Source: Bacteroidetes bacterium ADurb.Bin013
GTDB lineage: Bacteria; Bacteroidota; Bacteroidia; Bacteroidales; UBA932
Assembly: GCA_002071385.1 (NCBI GenBank)
Contig: MWFB01000001.1
Coordinates: 99,642-163,641 of the forward strand
Length of the DNA: 64,000 bases
Direction: 5' to 3'
Shown: in pieces, positions 8,119 to 17,752 of the stretch
How the letters are laid out: the number at the start of each line of letters is the position of its first letter
Position numbering within the stretch: position 1 is the first letter of the stretch
Program-made: the position numbers and the translations under genes
Notes under the pieces: generated by a model
Told to the model about the DNA's origin: nothing
The model's database searches: none
What the model saw: the letters and a program-made list of their open reading frames with translations, nothing else

Positions 8119-8987
8119 TGAAAAGTAATTTTATCATGCTGGCCATGGCAGCCTTCCTGGGGCTGGCTTCCTGTGCCCAGGAACCTGTTCAGAAGGAAAT
8201 CGGGCTACAGCTTTATTCCATTCGCAACGAGATAAGCCAGGACCTGGAAACAGCCTTGGACGCTGTCGCTGCCGCCGGCTACACTTTTGTGGAAATGGCC
8301 GGATACAATGCAGGGGATGGGACTTTTTACGGCCTTGCCGGGGATGCCTTCACCGCTTTGTGCAATTCAAAAGGGCTGGATGTGATCTCATCGCATATCA
8401 ACGGCCCCGACCCCAACGCCGCAACATGGGAAGAGTGCATGGCCTGGTGGGATAAAGCCATCCAGGATCACCTGGCTGCAGGCGTGTTGTATATTGTACA
8501 GCCCTCCATGTGGATGAGCGCCTACGAATCTGTGGAAGGCCTTGCCCGTTATTGTGAGCTGTTCAACGCTGTGGGCGAAAAATGCAACCAGGCAGGCATC
8601 CGTTTTGGTTATCATAACCATGACAAGGAATTCACTACTGTTTTCGATGACATGGTAATGTACGACTTCATGCTGGCAAATACAGACCCGGAAAAGGTCT
8701 TCTTCCAGATAGACGTTTACTGGAGCCAGGTTGGCGGTGCCCCTGCCACAGACTATTTTGAAAAATACCCGGGACGTTTTGACCTCTGGCACGTGAAGGA
8801 CGAGAAAGAAATTGGAGCTTCGGGAACCATTGATTTCCAGGCCCTTTATGAAAAGTCCGAAATTGCTGGTCTGAAATATGCAATTGTGGAGCAGGAAGCA
8901 TTCGACCTTGAACCCTTTGAAAGCATCAAAGCCTCCTATGATTTCCTGAAGAACGCACCCTATGTGAAAGACACGTATTCCAACTGA
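8118..8987 (+). CDS. sugar phosphate isomerase/epimerase-like lipoprotein (AP endonuclease 2 TIM barrel)
   Basis: 289 residues. A lipoprotein signal ends at the Cys in LASCAQ (about residue 19). The remainder is a xylose-isomerase-like TIM barrel, with IGLQLYSIRNEI (about 28-39), GYTFVEMAGY, FGYHNHDKEF (about 172-181, metal-binding His and Asp region), FFQIDVYW and FDLWHVKDEKE. Family knowledge: isomerisation, epimerisation or elimination on sugars using a divalent metal. Its start overlaps the stop of the DUF1080 gene, and a strong terminator follows. Being exported, it should act on free sugars or keto-sugars outside the cytoplasm rather than on sugar phosphates. Confidence 0.87.
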   Translation: MKSNFIMLAMAAFLGLASCAQEPVQKEIGLQLYSIRNEISQDLETALDAVAAAGYTFVEMAGYNAGDGTFYGLAGDAFTALCNSKGLDVISSHINGPDPNAATWEECMAWWDKAIQDHLAAGVLYIVQPSMWMSAYESVEGLARYCELFNAVGEKCNQAGIRFGYHNHDKEFTTVFDDMVMYDFMLANTDPEKVFFQIDVYWSQVGGAPATDYFEKYPGRFDLWHVKDEKEIGASGTIDFQALYEKSEIAGLKYAIVEQEAFDLEPFESIKASYDFLKNAPYVKDTYSN

Positions 8988-9011
8988 GCAGGAAGGTACC
9001 GGTAAATGAAG

Positions 9012-9047
9012 ATTCTGTGTCGCTATTCAGTGACACAGAATTTTTTT
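9012..9047 (+). terminator. intrinsic terminator of the glycoside-oxidation cluster
   Basis: A perfect 10-bp stem ATTCTGTGTC (9012-9021) / GACACAGAAT (9032-9041) around a 10-nt loop, continuing into a run of seven T (9041-9047). Its loop and 3' arm contain the last codons of the convergent TPR gene. Confidence 0.88.
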
Positions 9048-11017
9048 ATGACACTGTAAGCATCCTTGATACCCAGTTCCCCTGCCGTTGAGATATCCAT
9101 GCATCCTTTTTCCTTGTCCTTGAGGTAAATCTGGATCAGTCCCCTGTTATAATAGGCTTCTGCCAGGTAAGGGTACAGTTCTATGGAACGGGTATAATTT
9201 CCTATGGATTTGGGAAAATCCCCGGACAGGCAGTACAGGTTTCCCAGGTTGTAATAGATATGGGCAAAATCAGGAGCCAGCATGGCCGCCTTTTCCAGGT
9301 CATCTATAGCCCCCGAATAATCATATTCACGTCGTCCCTGTTCCTGGACACGGGTTCTTGTTGTCCCCGATTCATCCAGTGTCAGTATCTGCACGTTGCT
9401 TTCCATGGAAGAAATGAATTCAATCATCTCACTCTGCAATGCCGCCCTGTTGATATAGTAAAAGACGTTGTCCGGATCACGGCTGATAGCCTGGTTGTAG
9501 GACAAAAGGGAAGCATTGAACAATTTGCTTTGGAAATCCAGTATTCCACTGATAAAGTACAGATCCGGGGAATCATCTGATTGTTGAAGCAGGGAACGTA
9601 CCTGTTCCCTGAGGAAGCTAAGCTGGTTCGGGTCCACAACCGGTTCCTCGCTGAAAAGATAGACCGGTACGGATTGTTTGAGCAGGAATTTTTCCAGTTC
9701 TTCATAATAATATCTTCTTTCCAGGGCTATGAGGTTTCCCGAAGTACCGGTCAGGAGTTTAAAGAGTGGTTTCAGACGAATATCCACATCCCTGTATTGC
9801 AGCAACTCGTTATCGAAGTCTTTCCTGGCAAAATCGGCATCCAGGGCCAGCAGGCGGTCAAAACGCTGCGTTGTGTCTGCAAAGGCTGAATATGTGGAAT
9901 CTCCCAGTTGTGACTTGTATTGATTGACCTTGCTTTGTGCTGTTTTGTAATCCACTTCTGCCGCTGCAAACAGGCCCATCCTGTTTTTGACGTAGGACCG
10001 GTTCATATATGCATTGGCAAAATCGGGGTATAATTCAATCGCTTTATCATAGTCCCGTAATGCATCCCCGTATCTTTCCATCTGTATGAAAAGGGCGGCC
10101 CTGTTGTAATAAGCCAGGACATTGCCGGGATTGATGGATATCACCCGGTCATAATCGCTCAGGGCATTGTTGTAATCGCCAATCTGTGTACGGATCAAAG
10201 CCCTGTTGTATAGGGTAAGCGCATTACCGGGATCTTCCTCCAAAACCCGCTCCAGGTCCTGCAGCGCTCCTGTCAGATCGTTCTGATTGAAGCGGATCAG
10301 TGCCCGGTTGAAATAGGCAAACGAATTATCCGGCTCCAGGGATAGGGCCTGGTTCAGGTCTTCCAGCGCCGCGGCATAATTCTCCTGCATGGCATACACC
10401 CTGGACCTTCTGATGTACCCTTCGGGATCAAACTTGTTCAGCAGTATGGCTGTGTCATAATCGTGCAGGGCTTTTACCGTATCCTTTAAATACAAATAGC
10501 AGGCCCCTCTGTTCAGGTAGGCTTCGCTTACCCTGGGTTCATGGCGGATAAAGCGATTGAAATCCTGCTCTGCCAGTTTGAATTGCTGAGACAATAAGTA
10601 AGTCACTCCCCTGCTGAAATAGAGTCCGTTGTATCCCGGCCTGAGGTCAATGGCCTCTTGCAGGTCCGCCAGCGCTTTTTCATAGTCACCCAGGCGGGAA
10701 TGTGTTATGGCACGGTAATGGTAGGCAAGCGTAAAAATTGGATGGATGGCCAGGGCTTTGTCAAAATCTGTCCTGGCTCCCAGGAAATCTCCCAGGTTAT
10801 ACTTGCCTATCCCCCTGAAAAAGTAAGCTTCGTGGAGTTCCGGGTCCAGCTGTATCAGTTTGTTGAAGTTGTCAATTGCCTGTTGATAGCGTCCTTCGAA
10901 CAACAGTTGTTGTCCCCTGTAAAAAAACTGTTGTTTATCGTATTGGGCCAGTGCTTTTCCAGGCGTAATGAAAACCAGGATCAATAAAAGGATATGGAGG
11001 CGTGTTCTTTGTGCCAT
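9023..11017 (-). CDS. exported tetratricopeptide-repeat (TPR) protein
   Basis: 664 residues with an N-terminal signal peptide (LLLILVFITPGKALAQ). From about residue 30 to 365 there are about ten consecutive TPRs with the canonical W/L-G-Y-A-F-A-P pattern (for example YYNRALIRTQIGDYNNALSDYDRVISINP). A less regular middle (about 370-480) is followed by four or so more repeats, then a single Cys in the last repeat. TPR arrays mediate protein-protein contacts, and no enzymatic motif is visible. The repeats were probably amplified from a common unit since adjacent ones are very similar. It stands alone with a leaderless-type promoter; partner and role are unknown. Confidence 0.9.
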   Translation of the reverse strand: MAQRTRLHILLLILVFITPGKALAQYDKQQFFYRGQQLLFEGRYQQAIDNFNKLIQLDPELHEAYFFRGIGKYNLGDFLGARTDFDKALAIHPIFTLAYHYRAITHSRLGDYEKALADLQEAIDLRPGYNGLYFSRGVTYLLSQQFKLAEQDFNRFIRHEPRVSEAYLNRGACYLYLKDTVKALHDYDTAILLNKFDPEGYIRRSRVYAMQENYAAALEDLNQALSLEPDNSFAYFNRALIRFNQNDLTGALQDLERVLEEDPGNALTLYNRALIRTQIGDYNNALSDYDRVISINPGNVLAYYNRAALFIQMERYGDALRDYDKAIELYPDFANAYMNRSYVKNRMGLFAAAEVDYKTAQSKVNQYKSQLGDSTYSAFADTTQRFDRLLALDADFARKDFDNELLQYRDVDIRLKPLFKLLTGTSGNLIALERRYYYEELEKFLLKQSVPVYLFSEEPVVDPNQLSFLREQVRSLLQQSDDSPDLYFISGILDFQSKLFNASLLSYNQAISRDPDNVFYYINRAALQSEMIEFISSMESNVQILTLDESGTTRTRVQEQGRREYDYSGAIDDLEKAAMLAPDFAHIYYNLGNLYCLSGDFPKSIGNYTRSIELYPYLAEAYYNRGLIQIYLKDKEKGCMDISTAGELGIKDAYSVIKKFCVTE

Positions 11018-11021
11018 TGTT

Positions 11022-11029
11022 CAAAGATA
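11022..11029 (-). promoter_or_regulatory. -7 promoter box of the TPR gene, leaderless arrangement
   Basis: On the minus strand TATCTTTG is followed by AACA and then ATG, so transcription should begin at or next to the start codon. Confidence 0.6.
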
Positions 11030-11066
11030 TGAAATTGACAGGAAAATTCTTTTCTTTGCAGCTTAA

Positions 11067-12068
11067 ATGACAAAAAATATGCCGATTCTCCTTCTGTTTG
11101 CGCTGTTTCTGGGCATAGCCCCCTCTTTTGCCGGGCAGTCTTCACAGACTCCTCTCCTGCGGCCGGAATATCATGCCGGTCTGATCAACCGGAAGGAACT
11201 CAACACCCATATCTGCTATCTTTCGGACAGCTCTCTCCAGGGAAGGGAAACAGGTACAGCCGGAGGCTCGGCGGCCACAAGCTACATAGCCGGAAAATTC
11301 ATGGAATACGGCCTGCGCCCCCTGGGCACCGGCAATCCGCAACGCAACAATACTTCCTTTATCCAGGGTTTTGCCTGCCCCACAGGGCAGCGGGGCAGGA
11401 ATGTCATCGGCTGGATCCCTGCTGCTACCCATAGTGATGAATACCTGGTTGTTACTGCACATTACGACCACCTGGGGATGATCAACGGGATTTTTTATCC
11501 GGGTGCCGACAGCAATGCTTCGGGTGTTTCCGTACTGCTATCCCTTGCCCGTGCATTCTGCGCCCTGGAAAATGAAGGGTACCGGGCCGCACGGAATATC
11601 ATTTTTGTAGCTTATGATGCAAAGGAATTCTCCATGACAGGTGCGCGGGTCTTTGCCCTTTCCCTGGGAATACCCGCCAAATCCATTGTATTGAATATGA
11701 ATTTGGATCAGTTGGGTACCAGCCTGGAACCACCGGGCAGCACGTCACAATATGTGCTAGTGCTCGGGGCCGGAAACGTTCCCTCGTATATAGTCCGGTC
11801 ATTGGACAACAACAATTCTTTTTTCAACATGGGACTCAACATAGATTATTCTTTCTACAACAGTCCGGACTTTGCCAGAATCTATTTTACCATGACAGAA
11901 CAGTCCGTGCTTGCAGCCATGGAAGTCCCTTCACTGCTGATAACCTCCGGTTTCAACGATCACACTTACAAACCCACGGATACACCGGAGATCATAGACC
12001 TGCCCGTACTCGAAAAAAGGGCCAGGTGGATTTTTTTCAGCTTGTGGGATATGGCCTATCGCCGATAA
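11067..12068 (+). CDS. M28 family metallopeptidase, secreted
   Basis: 333 residues with a signal peptide (LLLFALFLGIAPSFA). The zinc-ligand pattern of M28 is visible: His in TAHYDHLG (about 130-136), Asp in GADSNASGV (about 147-155), Glu in AYDAKEF, Asp in NLDQLG and His in FNDHTYKPTDTP near the C-terminus. The family's usual Glu-Glu pair (catalytic base plus zinc ligand) reads Lys-Glu here, so the general base may be altered. Family knowledge: two-zinc aminopeptidase or glutaminyl cyclase-like fold. It is divergent from the TPR gene and its 3' end overlaps the next gene by 13 bp. Confidence 0.85.
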   Translation: MTKNMPILLLFALFLGIAPSFAGQSSQTPLLRPEYHAGLINRKELNTHICYLSDSSLQGRETGTAGGSAATSYIAGKFMEYGLRPLGTGNPQRNNTSFIQGFACPTGQRGRNVIGWIPAATHSDEYLVVTAHYDHLGMINGIFYPGADSNASGVSVLLSLARAFCALENEGYRAARNIIFVAYDAKEFSMTGARVFALSLGIPAKSIVLNMNLDQLGTSLEPPGSTSQYVLVLGAGNVPSYIVRSLDNNNSFFNMGLNIDYSFYNSPDFARIYFTMTEQSVLAAMEVPSLLITSGFNDHTYKPTDTPEIIDLPVLEKRARWIFFSLWDMAYRR

Positions 12069-12823
12069 AGACGCACCAGGTCGTAAGAAACAGTCACGCT
12101 TCCCCGTACCTGCTTCATGCTGTAATCAAAGAAATCGCTTCCCGGGATAAAGATATCATTCAAGCCGAACATGACGTGCAAGCCCATTCTTATATGGGGA
12201 AATATCCTTGCTTCATAGCCGGCCAGCAGTCCTGCATCCCAGTGACCCAGCAACGCAGAAAAGTCCATGACCTGGGGGCTTGAAAGGGCAGAATCCATCC
12301 GGTCCGGTTCAGAACCGATAAAACCTTTGTTGGCATAAGTGATAAAATGAGACTTCATCACCCATGCCGCAAAAGCTCCCACCTGGATACCATGCTGTTG
12401 TTTCGATCCTGCCAGGAATTCAACGTACAGGGGAAGCTCCAGTATTTGAAAGCTCATGGACATTTCAGAGGTACCCGTGAAATATTGGACCGTATTCTCT
12501 CCCTTGAATTTCTGGTTCGTGACACGGGCATCCGCGTCCATGGCTATGGTCTTGTAATTCAGATTGGCACCCAAGCTCCAGCGGGGATGAATGTTTAAAA
12601 AAAAGCGCATTCCCAGCGTGGCGTTCAGTTTAGGATACGCATTAAAAGGCCCTCCTATGGCAGAGAAAGGGATTGGAATAGTTCCCCCTATGTCAGTGCC
12701 AATCTGCGGGGCAATGCAAAATAAGGAAGTGAAAGCTTCGGATTCCTGTGCCTTCAGGTTTTGCAGGGGCATTCCGCAGAACACTATTCCCAACACTATC
12801 GGCATGAAAGGAATTCTGATCAT
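12056..12823 (-). CDS. small outer-membrane beta-barrel protein (OMP_b-brl type)
   Basis: 255 residues from the ATG at 12823. The frame is open 42 codons further up, but the upstream part has no promoter and a -7 box sits directly before this ATG. A signal peptide (MIRIPFMPIVLGIVFCG...LKAQ) precedes a run of amphipathic strands typical of the Bacteroidota outer-membrane barrel family (LGMRFFLNIHPRWSLGANLN, GIQVGAFAAWV, RMGLHVMFGLNDIF). The protein ends in aromatic-rich strands (VSYDLVRLYRR), although the last residue is Arg rather than Phe. Function is unknown. Confidence 0.75.
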   Translation of the reverse strand: MIRIPFMPIVLGIVFCGMPLQNLKAQESEAFTSLFCIAPQIGTDIGGTIPIPFSAIGGPFNAYPKLNATLGMRFFLNIHPRWSLGANLNYKTIAMDADARVTNQKFKGENTVQYFTGTSEMSMSFQILELPLYVEFLAGSKQQHGIQVGAFAAWVMKSHFITYANKGFIGSEPDRMDSALSSPQVMDFSALLGHWDAGLLAGYEARIFPHIRMGLHVMFGLNDIFIPGSDFFDYSMKQVRGSVTVSYDLVRLYRR

Positions 12824-12827
12824 ATCA

Positions 12828-12835
12828 CAAAAATA
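12828..12835 (-). promoter_or_regulatory. -7 promoter box of the small barrel gene, leaderless arrangement
   Basis: On the minus strand TATTTTTG is followed by TGAT and ATG. It fixes the start at 12823 and separates this gene from the uvrA operon upstream. Confidence 0.55.
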
Positions 12836-12861
12836 GAAACTTCTCCCGTTCCCGGTACCCG

Positions 12862-15654
12862 TTACACCCTTATTTTTTCTCGCAAGGCAAGGCCCGTCGG
12901 CAGATCGGGCCTTTGTGCCAAGCCTTCGGGTGTTCCGCAATAGCAACATGTTCCGCCCTTATCACCTGCTCCCGGACCGAGGTCTATGACCCAGTCTGCA
13001 CATTTGACCACATCCATGTTGTGTTCCACGACCAGAACCGTATGCCCCTTTGAAATCAACGCCGAAAAGGATTTCAGCAGTTTGTCGATATCGTAGACAT
13101 GCAGTCCTGTGGTAGGTTCGTCAAATATGAACAGGAGATTGGTCATGGTGTTTTCCCTGGACAGGTAATAAGCCAGCTTCACCCGCTGGCTTTCCCCGCC
13201 GCTCAGGCTGCTGCTGCTTTGACCCAGCTTGATATAGGACAAACCTACCTGGTCAAGGGGCATGAGCCTTTCGACTATACGACGGGCAGTGGGATCGTCA
13301 TGGGAAGAAAAAAAGTCTATCGCTTCGCGGACTGTCATTTCCAGCACATCGTATATATTCCTTTCCTTGTACCTGACTTCCAGGATATCGGGCTGGAAGC
13401 GTTTGCCCTGGCATGACTCACAGGTCAGGGTCACATCCGCCATGAATTGCATCTCTACCTTGACAACACCCTCTCCCTGACATTCGGGGCAGCGTCCGCC
13501 CTCAATATTGAAAGAAAAATGAGAATGTCCGTAACCGTTCATGCGTGCGTACGGTTGTTCGGAAAACAGCTTTCTTATATCGTCGTAAGCCTTGATATAG
13601 GTAACCGGATTTGACCGGGAAGATTTTCCGATTGGATTCTGGTCAACCAGTTCCACGCCTCCTATCCGGTGCACGTCCCCTGTCAGGCGGCTGAACAACC
13701 CGGGTGCCGGAATCCTGCTCTGATGGTATTCCCTGCCCAGGGCATAATACAACACATCCCTCACCAGGGAAGATTTGCCCGATCCGCTAACCCCCGTAAC
13801 GGCTGTAAATACCTGCAGTGGGAACTTCACATCGATTCCCTTCAGGTTGTTATGAGTCGCTCCTTCAACGGATATATAGGAATTCCATCCCAACCGGTGT
13901 GTGGGCACCGGGATAACGTCAGGGTTGGAAAGGAAACGGAGGGTATAGCTATCTCCCGGATCACAGGCTTGCCCGGGCTGCAAGGGAGGTCCCTGGTATA
14001 CAAGTTTGCCCCCGTCCCTGCCCGCCAGCGGTCCAATATCGATGATCTGGTCAGCCGCGCGCATGATCTCCTCGTCATGTTCCACAACCAGCACTGTGTT
14101 GCCCAGGTCTTTCAGGGCTTTGAGCGAGGACAAAAGCCTCAGGGTATCCCGGGGATGCAGGCCGATGCTCGGCTCGTCAAGAATGTACAGGCTGCCTACC
14201 AGCGAGCTTCCCAGGGAGCTTACCAGGTTGACACGCTGACTTTCACCTCCGCTCAACGTGGAAGACCTCCGGTTCAGTGTCAGGTAACCAAGCCCCGTCT
14301 GGTTCAGGAAGCGCAGGCGGGACGTGATTTCCTGCAACGTCCTTTTAGCAATCTCCAGCTCCTGCTTGTCCCATGTGGCTGCATTGAAAAAGCCCTCCAG
14401 TTCTTCAACATTCATGTCCAGCAACTGGTCTATGCGCTTGCCTTTTATTTTCACGTAAGATGATTCTTTACGCAACCTGGTTCCGCCGCATGCGGGACAT
14501 AGTGTTTTCCCGGTATAGCGGCTTATCAGTATCCTGTTCTGGACTTTGTACCGGGCCGATTCCAGTTTTTTGAAGAACCGGTTGATGCCCGTGACGTGTT
14601 CATCCCCGTTCCACAGCCATTCCCTCTCTTGGGCAGAAAGACCGCTATAGGGCTTGTGAACGGGGAATCCTGCCCTGGAAGCATACCTGATCACTTCATC
14701 CCGGTAGGCACCCATGACATCACCCCTCCAGCAGGCAACGGCATGCTGGTAGACAGACAGGGTCCGGTCCGGAATGACCAGCAATTCATCTATGCCTGTC
14801 ACCTGCCCGAAGCCGCCACATTCGGGACAAGCCCCCAACGGGCTGTTGAAGCTGAAAAGATGCTCGGTGGGCTCCATGAAGGTTATTCCATCGGCTTCAA
14901 AACGTTTGGAAAAAGCCACCATTTCCTCTCCTGTAAGGACAAAAAGCGCCCCCTGGCCCATGGTGAAGGCTGACCGTACCGATTCCAGTATACGTGCCCT
15001 GTTATCAGGATCATCCGCAGTCCCCACCCGTCCGGTCAGCAGAAGGACATTCCGCGATGCATATTTTTCCATATCCCTGAGAAGGTCCTCTGTGCGCACC
15101 ACTTCTGTTCCGTCATGATACCGGGTATATCCTTCCTGCTGAAGCATCAGGAGGTTCTCTACCCTGCGCTGTGCATCCTCCCATCCAAACGGGGCCAGAA
15201 TCATGGCAGACGTTCCAGGTGGCAGGGATACTATGTATTGCAGGACATCTTCCTGGGTGTGGCACCTGACTTCTTCCCCTGTAACCGGAGAATATGTCCT
15301 CCCGATACGGGCATATAAAAGACGCAGGTAATCATATATTTCCGTGGTTGTTCCCAGCGTGGAGCGGGGATTGCGCGTATTGACCCTCTGTTCGATGGCG
15401 ATGGTGGGCGGTATTCCCTCTATGGAATCCACATCGGGTTTTTTGATCCTCCCCAGGAACTGACGGGCATACGCAGACAGGCTTTCCACGTAGCGCCTTT
15501 GCCCCTCGGCAAAAAGCGTGTCAAAGGCCAGCGATGATTTTCCCGAACCAGAAACCCCGGTGATGACTATCAGTTTGTCCCTGGGGATATCCAGCGATAT
15601 ATCCTTCAAATTGTGAACGCGTGCGCCCTTGACGACAATTTTTTCTTCATCCAT
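12862..15654 (-). CDS. uvrA: excinuclease ABC subunit A
   Basis: 930 residues, normal length. The Walker A of ATPase I is GVSGSGKSS (33-41) and that of ATPase II is [10 protein letters not shown] about residue 600. Two ABC signatures LSGGESQRV and Walker B/Q-loop regions ([29 protein letters not shown]) are intact. Cys pairs CPACGG and CPECQG/CESCQG are present, but the first zinc module has only its second pair (GACPECGG), the first CxxC being replaced by a stretch reading EADGITF. Family knowledge: the damage sensor of nucleotide excision repair, loading UvrB. It is the third gene of the uvrB-rsh-uvrA unit, 4 bp after rsh. A C-terminal inverted repeat (12889-12913) has no T-run. Confidence 0.98.
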   Translation of the reverse strand: MDEEKIVVKGARVHNLKDISLDIPRDKLIVITGVSGSGKSSLAFDTLFAEGQRRYVESLSAYARQFLGRIKKPDVDSIEGIPPTIAIEQRVNTRNPRSTLGTTTEIYDYLRLLYARIGRTYSPVTGEEVRCHTQEDVLQYIVSLPPGTSAMILAPFGWEDAQRRVENLLMLQQEGYTRYHDGTEVVRTEDLLRDMEKYASRNVLLLTGRVGTADDPDNRARILESVRSAFTMGQGALFVLTGEEMVAFSKRFEADGITFMEPTEHLFSFNSPLGACPECGGFGQVTGIDELLVIPDRTLSVYQHAVACWRGDVMGAYRDEVIRYASRAGFPVHKPYSGLSAQEREWLWNGDEHVTGINRFFKKLESARYKVQNRILISRYTGKTLCPACGGTRLRKESSYVKIKGKRIDQLLDMNVEELEGFFNAATWDKQELEIAKRTLQEITSRLRFLNQTGLGYLTLNRRSSTLSGGESQRVNLVSSLGSSLVGSLYILDEPSIGLHPRDTLRLLSSLKALKDLGNTVLVVEHDEEIMRAADQIIDIGPLAGRDGGKLVYQGPPLQPGQACDPGDSYTLRFLSNPDVIPVPTHRLGWNSYISVEGATHNNLKGIDVKFPLQVFTAVTGVSGSGKSSLVRDVLYYALGREYHQSRIPAPGLFSRLTGDVHRIGGVELVDQNPIGKSSRSNPVTYIKAYDDIRKLFSEQPYARMNGYGHSHFSFNIEGGRCPECQGEGVVKVEMQFMADVTLTCESCQGKRFQPDILEVRYKERNIYDVLEMTVREAIDFFSSHDDPTARRIVERLMPLDQVGLSYIKLGQSSSSLSGGESQRVKLAYYLSRENTMTNLLFIFDEPTTGLHVYDIDKLLKSFSALISKGHTVLVVEHNMDVVKCADWVIDLGPGAGDKGGTCCYCGTPEGLAQRPDLPTGLALREKIRV

Positions 15655-15658
15655 GACC

Positions 15659-17752
15659 TTACTCCCTTACCGCTTTAGTGATCCCCCTTATCTTCCTGAG
15701 CTGGAACAACAGCAAATCAACCTGTTTGTTGGAGCTGACCGCCACCTGCAACTTTCCTGCAATTTTTCCTCCCTGGCCCGAGAACGTGAAACTGCGCAGA
15801 TTGAGCGAAAGGTTCCCTATCACATCGCTGATCTCCTGTGCCAGCCCGATTTCCTGGTACGCCGTGAACCTGATGGTAATCTGGAACATAGCCGAGGTGA
15901 CCTTTTCGCGCCACCTCACTTTCTGTATCCGGTAGGGATACCGGGTCATCAGCCTGGCGGCATTGGGACAGCTCATCCTGTGTATCTTGATACCTTCCTT
16001 GATGGACACGAACCCGAACACTTCATCCCCTATCACCGGGTTGCAGCACCTGGCCAGTTTATAGCCAATCCTGCCAAAATTATCATCTATTACCAGATAG
16101 TCACCCTCCCTGTAGCTGGTTTTTTCTTCAGCGTGTTCCGGCGGCGTGCTTCCTGTCTCCGGTTTCTCAGATGTATCTTCTTTATCCTTCAGCAAAAACA
16201 ACTTGATATCCTGGAGGGAAATATCTTCCCGGGCAACAGCCGCATAAAAATCGCTGATCTGCTTTATCCGGAAGTGTTTCATCAACTGCATCAAATCCTC
16301 CGGTGTCAGTTCCATTTTCCAGTTTTTCAACCGGCGTTCCAACATCTCCCTGCCCGCCACATCCTGGATTCCTTCTTCCTCACGCAGTTTCTGGCGGATC
16401 TTGTTCCTGGCCTTTCCCGATACCACAAAGCCGAGCCAGTCCCTTGACGGCTTTTGGTTCCTGGACGTGAGGATTTCCACCACATCTCCGGTTTGCAGGG
16501 TATCACGGACCTGTGACATCTTTCCATTCACCCTTCCTCCGGTACATCTAAGGCCTATGTTCGAGTGGATCTCAAAGGCGAAATCAAGCACCGTGGCCCC
16601 GGCGGGCAGGCGTCTTAAATCCCCGGCCGGCGTGAAGACGTAGATCTCGTTGGACTTGTACAGATCCTTTTCAGCAGAAGAAAAATCTTCCTGCGGATTC
16701 TGCAGCCTCTTCCTGACCCCGGCAAGCCAGTCATTCATCACCTGTTCGTTTTTCACGCCTTTGTAAGCCCAGTGCGCTGCCACGCCAAACTCGGCTACAA
16801 TATCCATCCTGCGGCTGCGGATCTGCACCTCAAGTGCAGCTCCTTCCGGCGTACGCACGGTGATATGCAGCGATTCATACCCGCTGGCCTTGGGTACCGT
16901 GATCCAGTCCCGCATCCTCTCGGGAATGGGTTCATAAATCTGCGTGACTATTGAATAAACCTGCCAGCAGACCTCCTTTTCCCTGTCAGGTGTAGTGTCC
17001 ACAATAAACCGGATGGCCAGGATATCGTATACCTCATCCACGCCTACCTGCTGTATCTGCATCTTGCGCCAGATAGAATAGGTGGTTTTTGTACGGCTCT
17101 TCAGCTCATAACGGATTCCGGCTTTCCTGAGTTCTTTTTCCAATGGTTGCACAAACCCGGCGATCTGCTTCTTTCGCTCTATTTCATTAGCCCTCAGGTT
17201 ATTGGTGATCAAACGGTAATCTTCAGGCTGGATTACCTTGAAAGAAAGGTCTTCCAGCTCGCTCTTGATCCTGTACAAACCCAGCTGGTGTGCAAGCGGG
17301 GCGTACAGCATCATGGTTTCTGTGGCTTTTTTGATATGGTCGTTTCGGGGAAAACAATCCGCCAGGGACCGCATTACTTCCAGCCTGTCGGCAAGTTTGA
17401 TCAGGGTAACCCTTGGATCGGCAGAATAGGAAATGATCAGTTTCCTGTAATTCTCGGCCTGCAGGCGCGTATCCCTGGGATTGATGGTAGATATCTTGTT
17501 CAGCCCCACGACCATGGAGCCGGTTTCATGGCCAAATAAAGAAGCGATCTCTGCCAGCAGTTCCGGATGTTTACGGCTGGCCTCATGCAGGTAAACCGTA
17601 GCAACTGCCTCGCCGGCAAGGCCGATTTCCTTTTCCACGATGGCCGCCACCGCGTCCACGTGCTGCATGAAGGGAGCGCCATTGCCCCGTTTCAGCCCTT
17701 CCAGCCTGGCGGCAGCATACTCCTTTGCCTTATCGATCATGGTTTGATTCAT
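15659..17752 (-). CDS. RelA/SpoT homologue, (p)ppGpp synthetase with degenerate hydrolase domain
   Basis: 697 residues. Order: HD domain (about 1-175), synthetase (about 235-345), TGS (about 385-445), ACT (about 625-697). The synthetase keeps YDILAIR, VPKASGYESLHI, LEVQIRS and EFGVAAHW, with RMRD at the Mg-preference site (RXKD type). The hydrolase site is broken: the family's HDxxED reads HEASRK, and the Asn after the DRL motif is Val, although one upstream His (QHVDAV) remains. So it should make but not degrade alarmone. The gene overlaps uvrB by 4 bp and precedes uvrA by 4 bp. A full-length bifunctional RSH elsewhere in the genome would have to do hydrolysis. Confidence 0.92.
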   Translation of the reverse strand: MNQTMIDKAKEYAAARLEGLKRGNGAPFMQHVDAVAAIVEKEIGLAGEAVATVYLHEASRKHPELLAEIASLFGHETGSMVVGLNKISTINPRDTRLQAENYRKLIISYSADPRVTLIKLADRLEVMRSLADCFPRNDHIKKATETMMLYAPLAHQLGLYRIKSELEDLSFKVIQPEDYRLITNNLRANEIERKKQIAGFVQPLEKELRKAGIRYELKSRTKTTYSIWRKMQIQQVGVDEVYDILAIRFIVDTTPDREKEVCWQVYSIVTQIYEPIPERMRDWITVPKASGYESLHITVRTPEGAALEVQIRSRRMDIVAEFGVAAHWAYKGVKNEQVMNDWLAGVRKRLQNPQEDFSSAEKDLYKSNEIYVFTPAGDLRRLPAGATVLDFAFEIHSNIGLRCTGGRVNGKMSQVRDTLQTGDVVEILTSRNQKPSRDWLGFVVSGKARNKIRQKLREEEGIQDVAGREMLERRLKNWKMELTPEDLMQLMKHFRIKQISDFYAAVAREDISLQDIKLFLLKDKEDTSEKPETGSTPPEHAEEKTSYREGDYLVIDDNFGRIGYKLARCCNPVIGDEVFGFVSIKEGIKIHRMSCPNAARLMTRYPYRIQKVRWREKVTSAMFQITIRFTAYQEIGLAQEISDVIGNLSLNLRSFTFSGQGGKIAGKLQVAVSSNKQVDLLLFQLRKIRGITKAVRE

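Noticed and set aside
12889..12913. 8-bp inverted repeat AAGGCCCG/CGGGCCTT near the 3' end of uvrA
   Set aside because: There is no T-run on either strand after the stem, so it is not a convincing intrinsic terminator.
12824..12949. Upstream extension of the small barrel gene into uvrA
   Set aside because: The signal peptide starts at ATG 12823 and a promoter box immediately precedes it; the extra 42 codons overlap the end of uvrA.
13669..14463. Long open frame antisense to uvrA
   Set aside because: It is fully contained within uvrA on the other strand, shows no domain or signal and no promoter box; the frame is a by-product of codon use.
15629..16447. Open frame antisense to the RelA/SpoT-type gene
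   Set aside because: It lies within conserved rsh DNA, and nothing in its translation is recognisable.
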